A stretch of 63,527 nucleotides of DNA from Sphingopyxis granuli NBRC 100800 (GCF_001591045.1 NZ_BCUA01000015.1:1-63527); one strand, 5' to 3'; counted from the stretch's first letter, positions 45,058 to 54,417 are shown. Translations and numbers: made by a program. The notes: generated from the sequence alone by a model not told the origin.

Positions 45058-46533
45058 CTATCCCGCCGCGGTCGCGACCAGCCGCGCGTAGAAGTCGATC
45101 ATCCGCTTGAAGCTGTCGACGCGCATATGTTCGTTGGTGCCGTGGATCATCGCCGATTCCTTCAGTGAGAAATGCATCGGCATGAAGCGGTAGACGTCCT
45201 CCGACACCGGCTCCATGCTGCGGCTGTCGGTGCCCGCGACGACAAGGATCGGCGAGAGCACGGCGCCCGGTGCGTCGGCACGCGCGGCGGCGGCGATCCA
45301 TTTCCATCCCTGCGAACTGGTCGACGACACGCGCGACGGTTCGCGCGGCGGCTTGACCCAGCTCAGTTCGACCTTCGCGTCGCCCACCGCTGATTTGGCG
45401 CGCGCCATGATGTCGGCCGAGCGGTTCCACGGCGCGATGCGATAGTTGATCAGCGCGGAGGCGGTCTGCGGCAGAACATTCTCCTTCGGGCTGCCCTCCA
45501 GCATCGTCGGGGCAATGGTGGTGTGGAAGGCAGCAGCGGTCGACGGGACGGCCGCGATCTGGCGCTTGAGCAGCGGGCCAAAAAGCCATTGATTGGCGAC
45601 CGCCATCCGGGTCGTACCGCCCTTTGCCGCAGCCAGCGCCTCGAGCATCGACGCGCCCGGACCCCGGACTTCGTAGGGGAATGGATCGCCGCTGATGTCG
45701 AGGATCGCCTGGGCAAGCGTCTGGACCCCGGTTTCGGTCGGGGGCATCGAGCTGTGCCCGCCCGGCGCGTTCGCCGTGACCTTGAGCGTCGCATAGCCCT
45801 TTTCGGCGATGCCGATCATGATCGCCGGGCCATTGATGACGGGCGTATCGGTGAGGACGAGGCTGCCCTCGTCAATCGTGAAGATCGCCTTCACCCCGTC
45901 GGCCTTGAGCTTCGCGGCCGCGGCGATCGCGCCAGATCCGCCTGCTTCCTCGTCATGGCCCGAAACGAGATAGATGCCGCGCTTTGGTTGGAAGCCCGCG
46001 TTCGCCAGCGCTTCGAGCGCCTCGAACAGCCCGATCAGCGATCCCTTGTCGTCGACCGTCCCACGGCCCCAGACCGCCTGTTCGGCGATCTGGCCCGAAA
46101 AGGGCGGGTATTTCCACTCGCCCTCGGTTCCGGGGGTCACCGGCACCACGTCCTGATGCGCCATGACGATGATCGGCGCGAGCGCCGCGTCGCTGCCCGG
46201 CCAGTGATAGATGAGCGTCCGGTTGGGCAGCACCGTGCGCGTCATCGCACCATGAACCGCGGGATAGGTGGCGGCGAGCCACGTATGCAGCCGATCCCAT
46301 TGCGCGACGTCGTTATCGGCCGGATCCTGATACGAAATCGTCGGAATCTGCGCCGCGGCGCTCAGATGCGCGACCGCCGCGTCGAGATCGTAGGATGGAA
46401 CCGCGGCGAGCCGGACGTCGCTGCCGTCGGCGATATCCTTTGGCGCGAAGGTCGCGGTGCGGACCGCCACGGCGCCTGCCACGACCGCGACGACGGCAAG
46501 GCCGCCCAGAAAAATCGTGCGGCGTTGCGCCAT
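45058..46533 (-). CDS. M20 family metallopeptidase (CPS1/PM20D1-like)
   Basis: 491 residues with an N-terminal hydrophobic signal/anchor (IFLGGLAVVAVVAGAVAV). M20 zinc-site motifs: MAHQDVVPV (His, Asp), WGRGTVDDKGS (bridging Asp), SGHDEEAGGSGAI (catalytic Glu pair) and the final His in MIHGTNEHMRVDSF. The dimerisation domain contains APGGHSSMPP. The length and the VWGRGTVDDKG pattern match the carboxypeptidase S / PM20D1 branch. Exported or membrane-anchored peptidase or N-acyl amino-acid hydrolase. Confidence 0.9.
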   Translation of the reverse strand: MAQRRTIFLGGLAVVAVVAGAVAVRTATFAPKDIADGSDVRLAAVPSYDLDAAVAHLSAAAQIPTISYQDPADNDVAQWDRLHTWLAATYPAVHGAMTRTVLPNRTLIYHWPGSDAALAPIIVMAHQDVVPVTPGTEGEWKYPPFSGQIAEQAVWGRGTVDDKGSLIGLFEALEALANAGFQPKRGIYLVSGHDEEAGGSGAIAAAAKLKADGVKAIFTIDEGSLVLTDTPVINGPAIMIGIAEKGYATLKVTANAPGGHSSMPPTETGVQTLAQAILDISGDPFPYEVRGPGASMLEALAAAKGGTTRMAVANQWLFGPLLKRQIAAVPSTAAAFHTTIAPTMLEGSPKENVLPQTASALINYRIAPWNRSADIMARAKSAVGDAKVELSWVKPPREPSRVSSTSSQGWKWIAAAARADAPGAVLSPILVVAGTDSRSMEPVSEDVYRFMPMHFSLKESAMIHGTNEHMRVDSFKRMIDFYARLVATAAG

Positions 46534-46596
46534 GATCCCCTCCCCATGTTGTCGAGGCTTCTATGGAGCGCCATGAGTTGCAATTTGCAAGGGAAA

Positions 46597-46672
46597 TGGT
46601 GGGCCCGGCAGGACTCGAACCCGCAACCTAGCCGTTATGAGCGGCCAGCTCTAACCATTGAGCTACAGGCCC
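46597..46672 (-). tRNA. tRNA with CAT anticodon, probably tRNA-Ile2 (lysidine type)
   Basis: 76-nt tRNA with CCA encoded; acceptor GGGCCTG pairs with CGGGCCC. The anticodon loop is CTCATAA (CAT). The body (GGTTAGAGC, CTCATAA) resembles the minor isoleucine tRNA read after lysidine modification more than initiator or elongator Met tRNAs. Confidence 0.85.
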
Positions 46673-46728
46673 CCGAGGGGATCAGCGCGCGATAGCGGAG
46701 CCGCCGCGCGCTTGGCAAGCGGCATCGC

Positions 46729-47739
46729 TCATCGCGCGCACCGCGCCAATATGTCGGCGGTGCCAGCGGGGCGCACGCCGCGGCGGTCGAGATGCGTGAG
46801 GACGACGTCCCACCAGCGATAGAAATCCGCCAGATCGCGATCGGTGCGGACATAGGGCGTGTTGCCCGGCTGGAGCGACGGCGAATGGAAGGAGAAGGTC
46901 AGGATGGGCAATCGCCGCCCGATCGCGACGTCGATCGCCCGGCACGCGCGGTCGGCGGGAATGCCTTCGGGCGTCAGGGCGATCCGCTCGACGAGGCCGA
47001 GCCGGGCCAGCCCCGCCCCGGCGCGACGCCCCACGCGGGCGGCGCCGCGATAGAGCGCCGGTCCCGCACGGCCCAGCAGCCCGGCGAACACCGTCGTCAC
47101 CGGCACCTCGACGAGCGGGCCTGCCGGCGTCTCCAGCCGCCAGGGGTGGAGCGGCGCCTTGCGATAATCAGGCCCCTGCCCCGCCCGATAGTCGAAGGCG
47201 GATCGCACCGACGTGTCGCACCGGAAGCCCAGTTCGGCCAGCATGGTCGCGGTCTCGCCCCCCAGGCCGTAGCGCCCGGCGCGATAGACCGTCGGCGCGG
47301 TGCCGAAGCGATCGCGGATCGCGTCGCGCAGCGCCGTCATCTTGGCGCGCTGGAGCGCGAGCGGCAGATTGCCGGTGTAGCTGTTGCGCTCGTTCACCTC
47401 TTCGTCGTGCGGCGGCGTCACCCATGGGTGAAGCTGGGCGCCGATGTCGCAGTGCCCCGCGGCCTGCGCCGGGCCGAGGATCGCGAGCGCGCGGTCGTCG
47501 GCGACGATCGGCCAATCGACCAGATAGATGGGACAGACGCCGGCGCGCTCGAAATAATGCTGACAATCGGCGAGCGCCGGCACCGAATCGAGGCGATAAC
47601 CGGTTCGCGCGAAGGGCGCGCCCCAGTCGAAATCCTCCTCGGTATCTATCGTGACCCAGAAGACGGGATGGTCGCCTTCCGCCAGGTCGATGCGATCCTT
47701 TGCGGCCGGATAGGCCAGCAAATCCGCCGTCCGCTGCAA
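46729..47739 (-). CDS. Polysaccharide deacetylase family protein
   Basis: 336 residues. NodB-like fold: VFWVTIDTEEDFDWG near residue 27 (metal-binding Asp region), GAQLHPWVTPP (metal His), YRAGRYGLG and FSFHSPSLQPGNTPYV. Such WalW-type deacetylases act on cell-surface or exopolysaccharide substrates; no signal peptide is obvious. The next gene upstream on the same strand is a histidine kinase 42 bp away. Confidence 0.82.
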   Translation of the reverse strand: MQRTADLLAYPAAKDRIDLAEGDHPVFWVTIDTEEDFDWGAPFARTGYRLDSVPALADCQHYFERAGVCPIYLVDWPIVADDRALAILGPAQAAGHCDIGAQLHPWVTPPHDEEVNERNSYTGNLPLALQRAKMTALRDAIRDRFGTAPTVYRAGRYGLGGETATMLAELGFRCDTSVRSAFDYRAGQGPDYRKAPLHPWRLETPAGPLVEVPVTTVFAGLLGRAGPALYRGAARVGRRAGAGLARLGLVERIALTPEGIPADRACRAIDVAIGRRLPILTFSFHSPSLQPGNTPYVRTDRDLADFYRWWDVVLTHLDRRGVRPAGTADILARCAR

Positions 47740-47781
47740 ACGCCCCTCTCCCCCTTCAACGCGCGTCGATCGAAGGCCCGA

Positions 47782-49479
47782 TCACTCTCCCCCCGGAGCG
47801 GCGCGATCGGCTTCGTGCAACGGGTTGGCCGACGGCAGGTGCAAGGTCAAGGCATTGTCTCCGATCTCGAGACGTCCGCCCGCGCCGTGTGCGAGACTGT
47901 CGACTAGCCGCAGCGAGAAGCCGAGGCTGAGGATCGCCGCGCCCGGCGCCTCGCCTTCGGGGCTGAAGCCGGGATCGAGAAGCTCGGCCGCGGAGGCGAA
48001 CCGGATCGCGGCGGGGCGCACGACACGCAACTGCACCATGTCGCCGGGCGCCGCTTCCGCAACGAGCTGACCGACGAGCGCGGCCCCTGGACCCGATATA
48101 TCGACCAGCGCGGTCAGCAGCCGCCCGATCATCCGGCGCGCATTCGCATCGACGGCGCGCGCGGCGAACGAGCGCCCGACGCGCGACAGGCTGAGTTCGA
48201 CCCGCTGCTGCGCGAGCAAAGCGGCCAGATCGCTTTCGACCTGAACCAGAATGCTGTTGAGGTCGGCGATGTCGCCCGGTGCGGGCAGCGCCGGCGCCTG
48301 CCCGGCGCGCGCCGCGGCTTCGAGATCGTCGATGATCGCCTGCACCGCCGCGGAGTCGGCGACGATCTGGTCGGCCATCGCGCGATAGGATTGGCTGACC
48401 GGGCCGAACATCTGCCCCGAGATGATCTGAGCAAAGCCCGAGATCGCATTGAGCGGGCTGCGCAATTCGTGGATGAGCTGACGGATCGAGTCGCCCGCGC
48501 CATCCGATTCCGGCGCACCATAGGGCGTCTCGTTGCGGTGTGGGCGGCGGGCGGTGCCGCGATAGCCGCGGAACTGGCCGGTCGCCGGATCGAACCAGGG
48601 CAAGGCCGAAAAGCGCCACTCGCCGGCCTCTTCGCGCGTCCCTTCCAGCATCATGCGCGCATTGACGATCTCGGCACGCTGGCGAAAGGCCCCGGCGGCG
48701 AGGCCGTCGGTCCCGGGTTCGCCGCCAAAGGCCGCCTCGGCGATCGAAAGCCCGACCACCGCGCCGCGCGTGACTCCGTCGACCCAATGGATCAGCCCGT
48801 CGGGTCCGGTCTCGAACAGGAAGCGCGTGCGCGGAGGCTTCGGCGCCGCCTGATGGCGCGCCGCCTGAAAGCGGTCGATCCGGCGCACCAACTCGCTGAT
48901 CTGGCTGGGTGCGACGTTGACGACGGGTTCTTCGCGGGATTCGGGCTGCGATTCGGACGACGGCGCATTATCAGACACCGTTTCGGGCATTGCGGCAATG
49001 GACTCGGCGACGCCCCCCTCGGGCCGCGGCAGGGCGATCGATGCGCTGCCGAGAGCGGCGAGCGCCCGCCGCGCCGCCTGCGGCAGGTCGGTGCGCCCCG
49101 CCAGGATCGAACGCGCGGTCGCGTCGGTCGCCGGCAAAAGCGCCAGCCAGTCGGCTTCGGTCAGCCGCGCACCGCGCAGCATCGCGGCGGACACGGCGGG
49201 AACGTCGTGCGCGTAGAGCGCAACGAGGGGCGCGAAGCGGCCGTGGCGCGCGATCGCCTTCGCGCAGTCGCGGCGAATCTTTTCCGGCACCTGCGGCCGC
49301 AGTACCGCGAGCGCGTGGAGCGCGCGGCGCACATCGGATTCGGGGAGTTGATTGCCGCGCTGCGCGAGAATATCGGAGAGCTGACGCCAGGCCGCGATGC
49401 CGGCCCGACGGCTCGATGGCGCCTGACGCAATATGGTCGCGATCATCGAGTCAGCCGTCACGTCGAACCCGCCCCACAC
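47782..49479 (-). CDS. Histidine kinase-like protein with degenerate ATPase domain
   Basis: About 565 residues from a GTG at 49479; an ATG 11 codons later (49446) is an alternative. The N-terminal about 150 residues are alpha-helical, HEAT/DUF2336-like; a PAS-like region lies around 215-310 (TRFLFETGPDGLIHWVDG ... GYRGTARR). A clear HisKA follows: RQLIHELRSPLNAISGFAQII with the phospho-His. The C-terminal HATPase is degenerate: the N-box Asn is missing (RRMIGRLLTALVDISG) and no DxGxG G1 motif is present; only LGFSLRLVDSLAHGAGGRLEI resembles the G2 region. It may be phosphorylated by another kinase or act as a scaffold. Confidence 0.8.
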   Translation of the reverse strand: MWGGFDVTADSMIATILRQAPSSRRAGIAAWRQLSDILAQRGNQLPESDVRRALHALAVLRPQVPEKIRRDCAKAIARHGRFAPLVALYAHDVPAVSAAMLRGARLTEADWLALLPATDATARSILAGRTDLPQAARRALAALGSASIALPRPEGGVAESIAAMPETVSDNAPSSESQPESREEPVVNVAPSQISELVRRIDRFQAARHQAAPKPPRTRFLFETGPDGLIHWVDGVTRGAVVGLSIAEAAFGGEPGTDGLAAGAFRQRAEIVNARMMLEGTREEAGEWRFSALPWFDPATGQFRGYRGTARRPHRNETPYGAPESDGAGDSIRQLIHELRSPLNAISGFAQIISGQMFGPVSQSYRAMADQIVADSAAVQAIIDDLEAAARAGQAPALPAPGDIADLNSILVQVESDLAALLAQQRVELSLSRVGRSFAARAVDANARRMIGRLLTALVDISGPGAALVGQLVAEAAPGDMVQLRVVRPAAIRFASAAELLDPGFSPEGEAPGAAILSLGFSLRLVDSLAHGAGGRLEIGDNALTLHLPSANPLHEADRAAPGGE

Positions 49480-49628
49480 TCATTTCGTTGGTTAGCATTT
49501 TCTTAGCGGCTAGCGTGAATCCACCGGCCATGAAAGAGGCTTGGAACCCCGCGTCGCATTGTGGGACAATTGCATTCGGCTGAAATAATATTATGGTCGC
49601 CGCAAGCTTGGAAAGCGGAAGTTACAAG

Positions 49629-50102
49629 ATGGCGATCCAGAAGTTCGATCAAATCGATCTGCAAATTCTCGGTGAACTGCAGAAAAATGGGCGGATGACG
49701 AATGTCGAGTTGGCGCAGATGGTGGGGCTCACGGCCCCGCCCTGCCTGCGCCGCGTCCGTGCGCTCGAGGAAGCGGGGGTCATCCGATCCTATCACGCCG
49801 ACCTCGATCCCGCGAAGCTCGGCTATGGCATCACCGTCTTTGCGATGGTCAGCCTGCGCAGTCAGGCCGAGGCCGATTTGAAGGCGTTCGAGGACTATGT
49901 CGGCCAGCTCGCCGAGGTCCGCGAATGCTATATGCTCAACGGTGAGATCGACTTCCTGCTCAAGGTCGTCGCACGCGACCTTCAGAGCTTCCAGTCGTTC
50001 CTCACCGCGCACCTGACGTCGGCGCCAAACGTGACGAGCGTCAAGACGTCGCTGACGATTCGCACCGCGAAGCAGCTGGCGGGCATTCCCGTCGACTCCT
50101 GA
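49629..50102 (+). CDS. Lrp/AsnC family transcriptional regulator
   Basis: 157 residues from ATG 49629, with GGAAG upstream; an earlier in-frame ATG at 49593 would add 12 residues. N-terminal HTH (DQIDLQILGELQKNGRMTNVELAQMVGLT ... CLRRVRALEEAGVIRSY; shown in two parts) and a C-terminal RAM (AsnC ligand-binding) domain with CYMLNGEIDFLLKVVARDL. It probably senses an amino acid and autoregulates. The 150-bp upstream region is AT-richer than average. A shared terminator separates it from the converging TPR gene. Confidence 0.92.
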   Translation: MAIQKFDQIDLQILGELQKNGRMTNVELAQMVGLTAPPCLRRVRALEEAGVIRSYHADLDPAKLGYGITVFAMVSLRSQAEADLKAFEDYVGQLAEVRECYMLNGEIDFLLKVVARDLQSFQSFLTAHLTSAPNVTSVKTSLTIRTAKQLAGIPVDS

Positions 50103-50127
50103 TTGCGGGACAAATCGACTCGGACAT

Positions 50128-50163
50128 GAAAAAGGGCGCCAGCCGCGAGGTGGCGCCCTTCTT
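50128..50163. terminator. Bidirectional terminator between converging genes
   Basis: 10-bp stem (50132-50141 with 50151-50160) and 9-nt loop. On the minus strand it is followed by a run of T (complement of 50128-50134), so it fits the TPR gene best; on the plus strand CTTCTTCG is a weaker tract for the Lrp gene. Confidence 0.8.
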
Positions 50164-50186
50164 CGTTCGTTCGCGAACCGCGTAGC

Positions 50187-51470
50187 TCAGTCGCCGGTGG
50201 CGGGAGCCGCGGCCGGGGCCGCGCCGTTGCCCAGCTTGATCAGCCACAGGTTGGCGAGCGGCTTGCGCGAGCCGGCAACCTGCGTGAAGCTTGCCTGCGC
50301 GCCCGCCGTGTCGCCCGACAGGGCCTGCGCGACGCCCAGGCGATAGGTCCACAGATCCTTGTCGCCGCCGTTGAGCGCCGCCTTGTAGAGCGGGATCGCC
50401 TCGGCATAGCGGCCGTAGCCGACCATCGCATCGCCGGTGGCGCCCGCCACCTTCGGGTTGGACAGCGTCGACGGCTTCTGCGCATAGGCCGCGAGGGTCG
50501 ATTCCTCGTCGCCGATCCGGTCCTTCTGGGCCTTGAAAGCCTCGTCGAAATTGGCGTCGGGGGTCGGGATCACCTTGCTCGCCCGGCCCTCCTTGATCAG
50601 CGAAACGACCTCGCCCGGAAGCGCCGCTTCGGTCGCCAGCGCCGTATATTCGAGATATTCGGCGCGCTGGAGCATCGCCTTGCTGGCGCGCATCAGGCGC
50701 AGCGTGTCGAGCGTCACATCCTTGGTCATGCCCTGCTGCTGCAACAGCACGAACAGCGTCTGCCGCCACACTTCGGGTGCGCTATAGTCGCGGAGGCGGA
50801 GCGCCAGCATCTCGTTGGCCTCGGCGTCGCGCTTCGCGGCCTGGAGCGCCTTGATCGGCCGCACATAAAGCTCGTCCGACGGCTGCTGTCCGGCGGCACG
50901 GGCGGCCTCGATCGTCGCCTTGGCGGTCGCGACGCCCTGATCGACCTGTCCGGCGTTCAGATAGCTGTCCATCAGCAGCAGGCCGAGCTGCGGCTCGGTC
51001 GAACCCGCGGCGCGGGCAGCCTCGAGCCGCTGGACGGCCTTCGGATAATCCTTTGCGCCATAGGCGAAGTTGCCGGCGAAGAAATTATAGGCGGCAAGGC
51101 TCTCGGGCGGGGTGATGCCCGAATCGAGCATCGCGTCGAGCCCCTGCCGCTGGAGCGACTGGTCCTTGTTCAGGATGCCGAGCTGCAATTGATAATAGGC
51201 CAGCCAATAGCGGTCCTCGTTTGTCGAAGCGGTGCCCTGTCCCTCGGTCAGCGCCGCCTGCAGCGCGGCGGCATCCTTGGCGGCGGCGGCATCCATCATC
51301 TTCTTGACCGAGGGCGTGAAGCCCTTGCTCGCGGAAATGCTGGTCCCCTTCGTCTCCTTCTTCGGCTTTTCCTTGGCCGCGGCAGGAAGGGGGGCGGTCG
51401 TCATCAGCGCGCAGCCCAGGACAGCGGCGATCGCCGTTGCGGGCATCGAGCGGAAACGGTTGAACATCAA
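50187..51470 (-). CDS. Exported TPR-like repeat protein
   Basis: 427 residues with a signal peptide (to about PLPAAA, residue 32) and an alpha-helical body of TPR-like repeats, for example AAYNFFAGNFAYGAKDYPKA, GLLLMDSYLNAGQVDQGVAT and MVGYGRYAEAIPLYKAALNG. Ends in a Pro/Ala tail. Periplasmic TPR proteins usually scaffold envelope complexes; no partner is evident here. SD-like AGGAGAG is just upstream of the ATG. Confidence 0.8.
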   Translation of the reverse strand: MMFNRFRSMPATAIAAVLGCALMTTAPLPAAAKEKPKKETKGTSISASKGFTPSVKKMMDAAAAKDAAALQAALTEGQGTASTNEDRYWLAYYQLQLGILNKDQSLQRQGLDAMLDSGITPPESLAAYNFFAGNFAYGAKDYPKAVQRLEAARAAGSTEPQLGLLLMDSYLNAGQVDQGVATAKATIEAARAAGQQPSDELYVRPIKALQAAKRDAEANEMLALRLRDYSAPEVWRQTLFVLLQQQGMTKDVTLDTLRLMRASKAMLQRAEYLEYTALATEAALPGEVVSLIKEGRASKVIPTPDANFDEAFKAQKDRIGDEESTLAAYAQKPSTLSNPKVAGATGDAMVGYGRYAEAIPLYKAALNGGDKDLWTYRLGVAQALSGDTAGAQASFTQVAGSRKPLANLWLIKLGNGAAPAAAPATGD

Positions 51471-51636
51471 GATCTCTCCTCTGAATCGGCTGCCTGGCCG
51501 ATGATCCCGGGCGTAGCGGGGGCAGGCCGCGGTTCGATAACGCGGCTAAACCCCCTGCGTTGCCAAGGCAAGACGCCAGCATCGATATTTGCAGTGGAGG
51601 ACGGCGGCTGAACGGGGTTTGAACCCGGTCCACCGA

Positions 51637-51933
51637 TCAGCCGATGCCGTCGATCGCGCCGTGGATGCGCCGCAGCACGGCGGGGTCGCCGGGCACGCCG
51701 GCCATCGCCTCTTCGGCGAGCTCGATCAGGGGAACGATGCCGAAGGTCGCCGCCAGCCCCTTGAGCCGCAACGCCGCGACGTGCCAGTTGGCGTCGCAGC
51801 GGGCGCGGCGCATCAGGTCGGCAAGGTCGCGCGCGCTGCCGGTGAAGGCCTGGCGCAGATCCATCATCATCGCCGCGTCGTCGCCGACTGCGGCCATCAG
51901 GTACCGATCGAGGGGGCCGCTATCGAACGACAT
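51637..51933 (-). CDS. Hpt-like protein lacking the phosphoacceptor histidine
   Basis: 98 residues, all-helical, about the size of a single histidine phosphotransfer (Hpt) domain. The central motif, normally HxLKG, reads LRLKG in VAALRLKGLAATFG; the phosphoacceptor His is Leu. The flanking pattern (LKGLAATFG followed by LIELAEEAMAG) is otherwise Hpt-like, and a His lies 4 residues before the Leu. Probably a pseudo-Hpt that binds a receiver without phosphotransfer. Divergent from the large coiled-coil protein with a 68-bp gap. Confidence 0.7.
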   Translation of the reverse strand: MSFDSGPLDRYLMAAVGDDAAMMMDLRQAFTGSARDLADLMRRARCDANWHVAALRLKGLAATFGIVPLIELAEEAMAGVPGDPAVLRRIHGAIDGIG

Positions 51934-52001
51934 TCCACAGCCCTGTCACGCCATGGTTAAGTTTCCGTTTCATGGTCGCCATTTGCTGCTAAGATGGAGG
52001 G

Positions 52002-54374
52002 ATGGCAGGGGAAAAGAAGATCGTAGGGCTTTGGCGGGATTCCGCGGAAAATCCGGCAGGCGGCACCGAAAAGCCGGCCGCGCCGGACGCCGCCGCCGCG
52101 CCCGATGCGGCGCCGCCGCAGGACGAAATGCCGGCCGAGCGCGACTGGCTCGACCGGTCGGCGCTGATCGACAGCGAGACGATGGACGAAACCTCCGATC
52201 ATGAATCCGGCGCGCGCCGGCGCGACCGCTTCGTCCCCGCGCTGCTGTGGGCGACGGGCCTCGGCTGGGCGATCTTCGCCGCGGCCGCCGCGACCGATGG
52301 TTTCGCGCGCGCGCCGGCCTTTGCCGAATGGCCCGCGCTGATCGCCACCATCGCGATGCCGCTGGCGCTGCTCGGCATCTTGTGGATGGCCTGGCTTCGC
52401 TCGGGACGCTCCGAACAGGCGCGCTTCGCGCGTGTCGCGGCCGCGCTGCGCGAGGAAAACCGGGCGCTCAACGATTCGATGCAGGCGCTGGCCCGGCATC
52501 TTGCCGACGCCCAGCAACAGCTTTCGGATCAGGCGCGCACCGTGCAGCAGCTCGGACTCGATACCGTCGCGCGGCTGCACGAAAGCAGCGACCGGCTGGC
52601 GAGCAACGCCTCGGTGATCGCCAACGCGCACGACCAGCTTGCCCGCTCGGGCGACGTCGCGATGCAGCGCATGGACGGACTGCTCGCGGGCCTGCCGCGA
52701 ATCGATGATGTGGCGCAGCGGCTCGCGGTGAATTTCCGCGAAGCCGGCCTCGTCGCGCACCAGCAGGGCGCCAACCTCGAAGCGCGGCTTGCCGCGCTGA
52801 GCGAGGAAAGCGCCCATGCGGCGCAGGTCGGCGAAGCGGCCGCCGCCAGCTTCCACGAAACGATCGGCGCCTTGCAGGCACAAACGAAAGAGACCGAGGC
52901 GAAGCTGCTGTCGGCGTCGGTGCGGGTCACCGAAGCGCAGGACGCTGCCCTGGCCCGGATGACCGACGGAAGCGCGGCGGCGCAGACGGCGCTGGAGACG
53001 GCGGTCGGCACGATGGGCGCGCGGATGGCCGAGACGTGGGACGGGTTCCGCGACAGACTCGCCGCCGCCGGGCAGCAGATGGACGAGCGCCTTTCGGCAG
53101 CCCGCGATGCCGGCGATGCGATGGGCGCGCAGCTCGCCGCGCATGGCGAGGCCAGCGAGGCGCTGGCCGCGCGGGTCAAGGCGCATGTGACCGAGATCGG
53201 TCAGCAGCTCGAGGTGCTCGATATCAGCGTCTCGGCCAGCACGGGCGTGATCGGCCGCGCGATCGACGACACGAAGGGGCAGCTCGCGACCTTCATGGCC
53301 ACGGTCGAAAGCGGCAACGGATCGGCGCACCAGCTTATCGCGCATGCCGAATCGCTGCTGCTCGCGCTCGATGCCGTCACGCGCGAACTCGACGAGACTC
53401 TGCCGCACGCCCTCGACCGCCTGGGGTCGCACGGCAAGACGACGCAGGCGACGCTGGCGCAGATGCGCCCGATGCTCGAAGCCTCCGAAATGGTGGCGCA
53501 GTCGACGCTGTCGCACGTCAACGCCGTCCAGTCGGCGCTCGCGACGACCGAGGAGCGGATGGCGGGCCAGGCCGAAAGCCAGGAAGCGCTCGCCGGGCGG
53601 ATCAACGCCGCGCTGGCGGAAGCCGACGATGCGCTCGCGCGGCTGCGCGCCGGCGCTGACGCATTCGCCGAACAGGGTGGCGCCCGGATGACCGCAACGC
53701 TCGACGAGGTGCGGACCACTGCCGAAGCCGCGGCCGCCGATGCACGCCGGACGCTCGACGCGCTCGTCGCCGGCGCCCGCGAAACGATGGCGGCGACCGC
53801 GACGGGCGCAATCGATGCCGCGTTCAAGACCGAGGTGTTGCAACAGCTCTCCGCGATCGAGGAGGCTTCGGCCCGCGCGGTATCGGCGGCGAACGGCGCC
53901 GCCGACCGGCTGATGCGACAGCTCATCACGATCATGGACACCAGCGCCAGCGTCGAGCAGCGCGCCGTCGAGGCCGAACAGGCGATTGCCGCCTCCGACC
54001 GCGATTCGCTCGCCAAACAGGTCGGCGTGCTGACCGAGGCGCTGAAATCGACCGCGATCGACGTCACCAAGATCTTGTCGACCGAAGTCAGCGACACGGC
54101 CTGGGACGCCTATCTGAAGGGCGACCGCGGCGTCTTCGCCCGGCGCGCGGTCAAGCTGGTCGAGAATAGCGAAGCGAAGGAAATCCTTCGCCTTTACCAG
54201 AACGACGACGGGTTCCACGCAGCGGTGAACCAGTTCATCCACGATTTCGAGGCGATGCTCCGCCTGCTGCTCGGCGCGCGCGACGGATCGGCGATCAGCG
54301 TTACCTTGCTCTCGTCCGACATCGGCAAGCTCTATGTCGCGCTTGCGCAGGCGATCGACCGGCTGCGGGGCTGA
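52002..54374 (+). CDS. Large two-TM coiled-coil membrane protein
   Basis: 790 residues. N-terminus (1-75) is Pro/Ala/Glu-rich and cytoplasmic-like; two membrane helices follow at about 77-97 (FVPALLWATGLGWAIFAAAA) and 111-132 (PALIATIAMPLALLGILWMA); then about 140-690 is almost continuous Ala/Glu/Gln/Arg-rich coiled coil; the C-terminal about 100 residues (YLKGDRGVFARRAVKLVEN ... YQNDDGFHAAVNQFIHDFEA) look globular. The helical hairpin places both soluble parts on one side, probably the cytoplasm. No catalytic motif; methyl-accepting or HAMP motifs are absent. Possible scaffold for polarity, division or chromosome organisation. Codon use matches its neighbours. Confidence 0.75.
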   Translation: MAGEKKIVGLWRDSAENPAGGTEKPAAPDAAAAPDAAPPQDEMPAERDWLDRSALIDSETMDETSDHESGARRRDRFVPALLWATGLGWAIFAAAAATDGFARAPAFAEWPALIATIAMPLALLGILWMAWLRSGRSEQARFARVAAALREENRALNDSMQALARHLADAQQQLSDQARTVQQLGLDTVARLHESSDRLASNASVIANAHDQLARSGDVAMQRMDGLLAGLPRIDDVAQRLAVNFREAGLVAHQQGANLEARLAALSEESAHAAQVGEAAAASFHETIGALQAQTKETEAKLLSASVRVTEAQDAALARMTDGSAAAQTALETAVGTMGARMAETWDGFRDRLAAAGQQMDERLSAARDAGDAMGAQLAAHGEASEALAARVKAHVTEIGQQLEVLDISVSASTGVIGRAIDDTKGQLATFMATVESGNGSAHQLIAHAESLLLALDAVTRELDETLPHALDRLGSHGKTTQATLAQMRPMLEASEMVAQSTLSHVNAVQSALATTEERMAGQAESQEALAGRINAALAEADDALARLRAGADAFAEQGGARMTATLDEVRTTAEAAAADARRTLDALVAGARETMAATATGAIDAAFKTEVLQQLSAIEEASARAVSAANGAADRLMRQLITIMDTSASVEQRAVEAEQAIAASDRDSLAKQVGVLTEALKSTAIDVTKILSTEVSDTAWDAYLKGDRGVFARRAVKLVENSEAKEILRLYQNDDGFHAAVNQFIHDFEAMLRLLLGARDGSAISVTLLSSDIGKLYVALAQAIDRLRG

Positions 54375-54417
54375 ACTCGCGTCGTTTGGGTAATGGCGCG
54401 GCTCGAAGAGAGCGTGT

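Noticed and set aside
51596..51640. tRNA-like T-arm sequence (GGGGTTTGAACCCGG)
   Set aside because: No acceptor, D-arm or anticodon arm can be assembled around it at tRNA spacing; chance palindrome.
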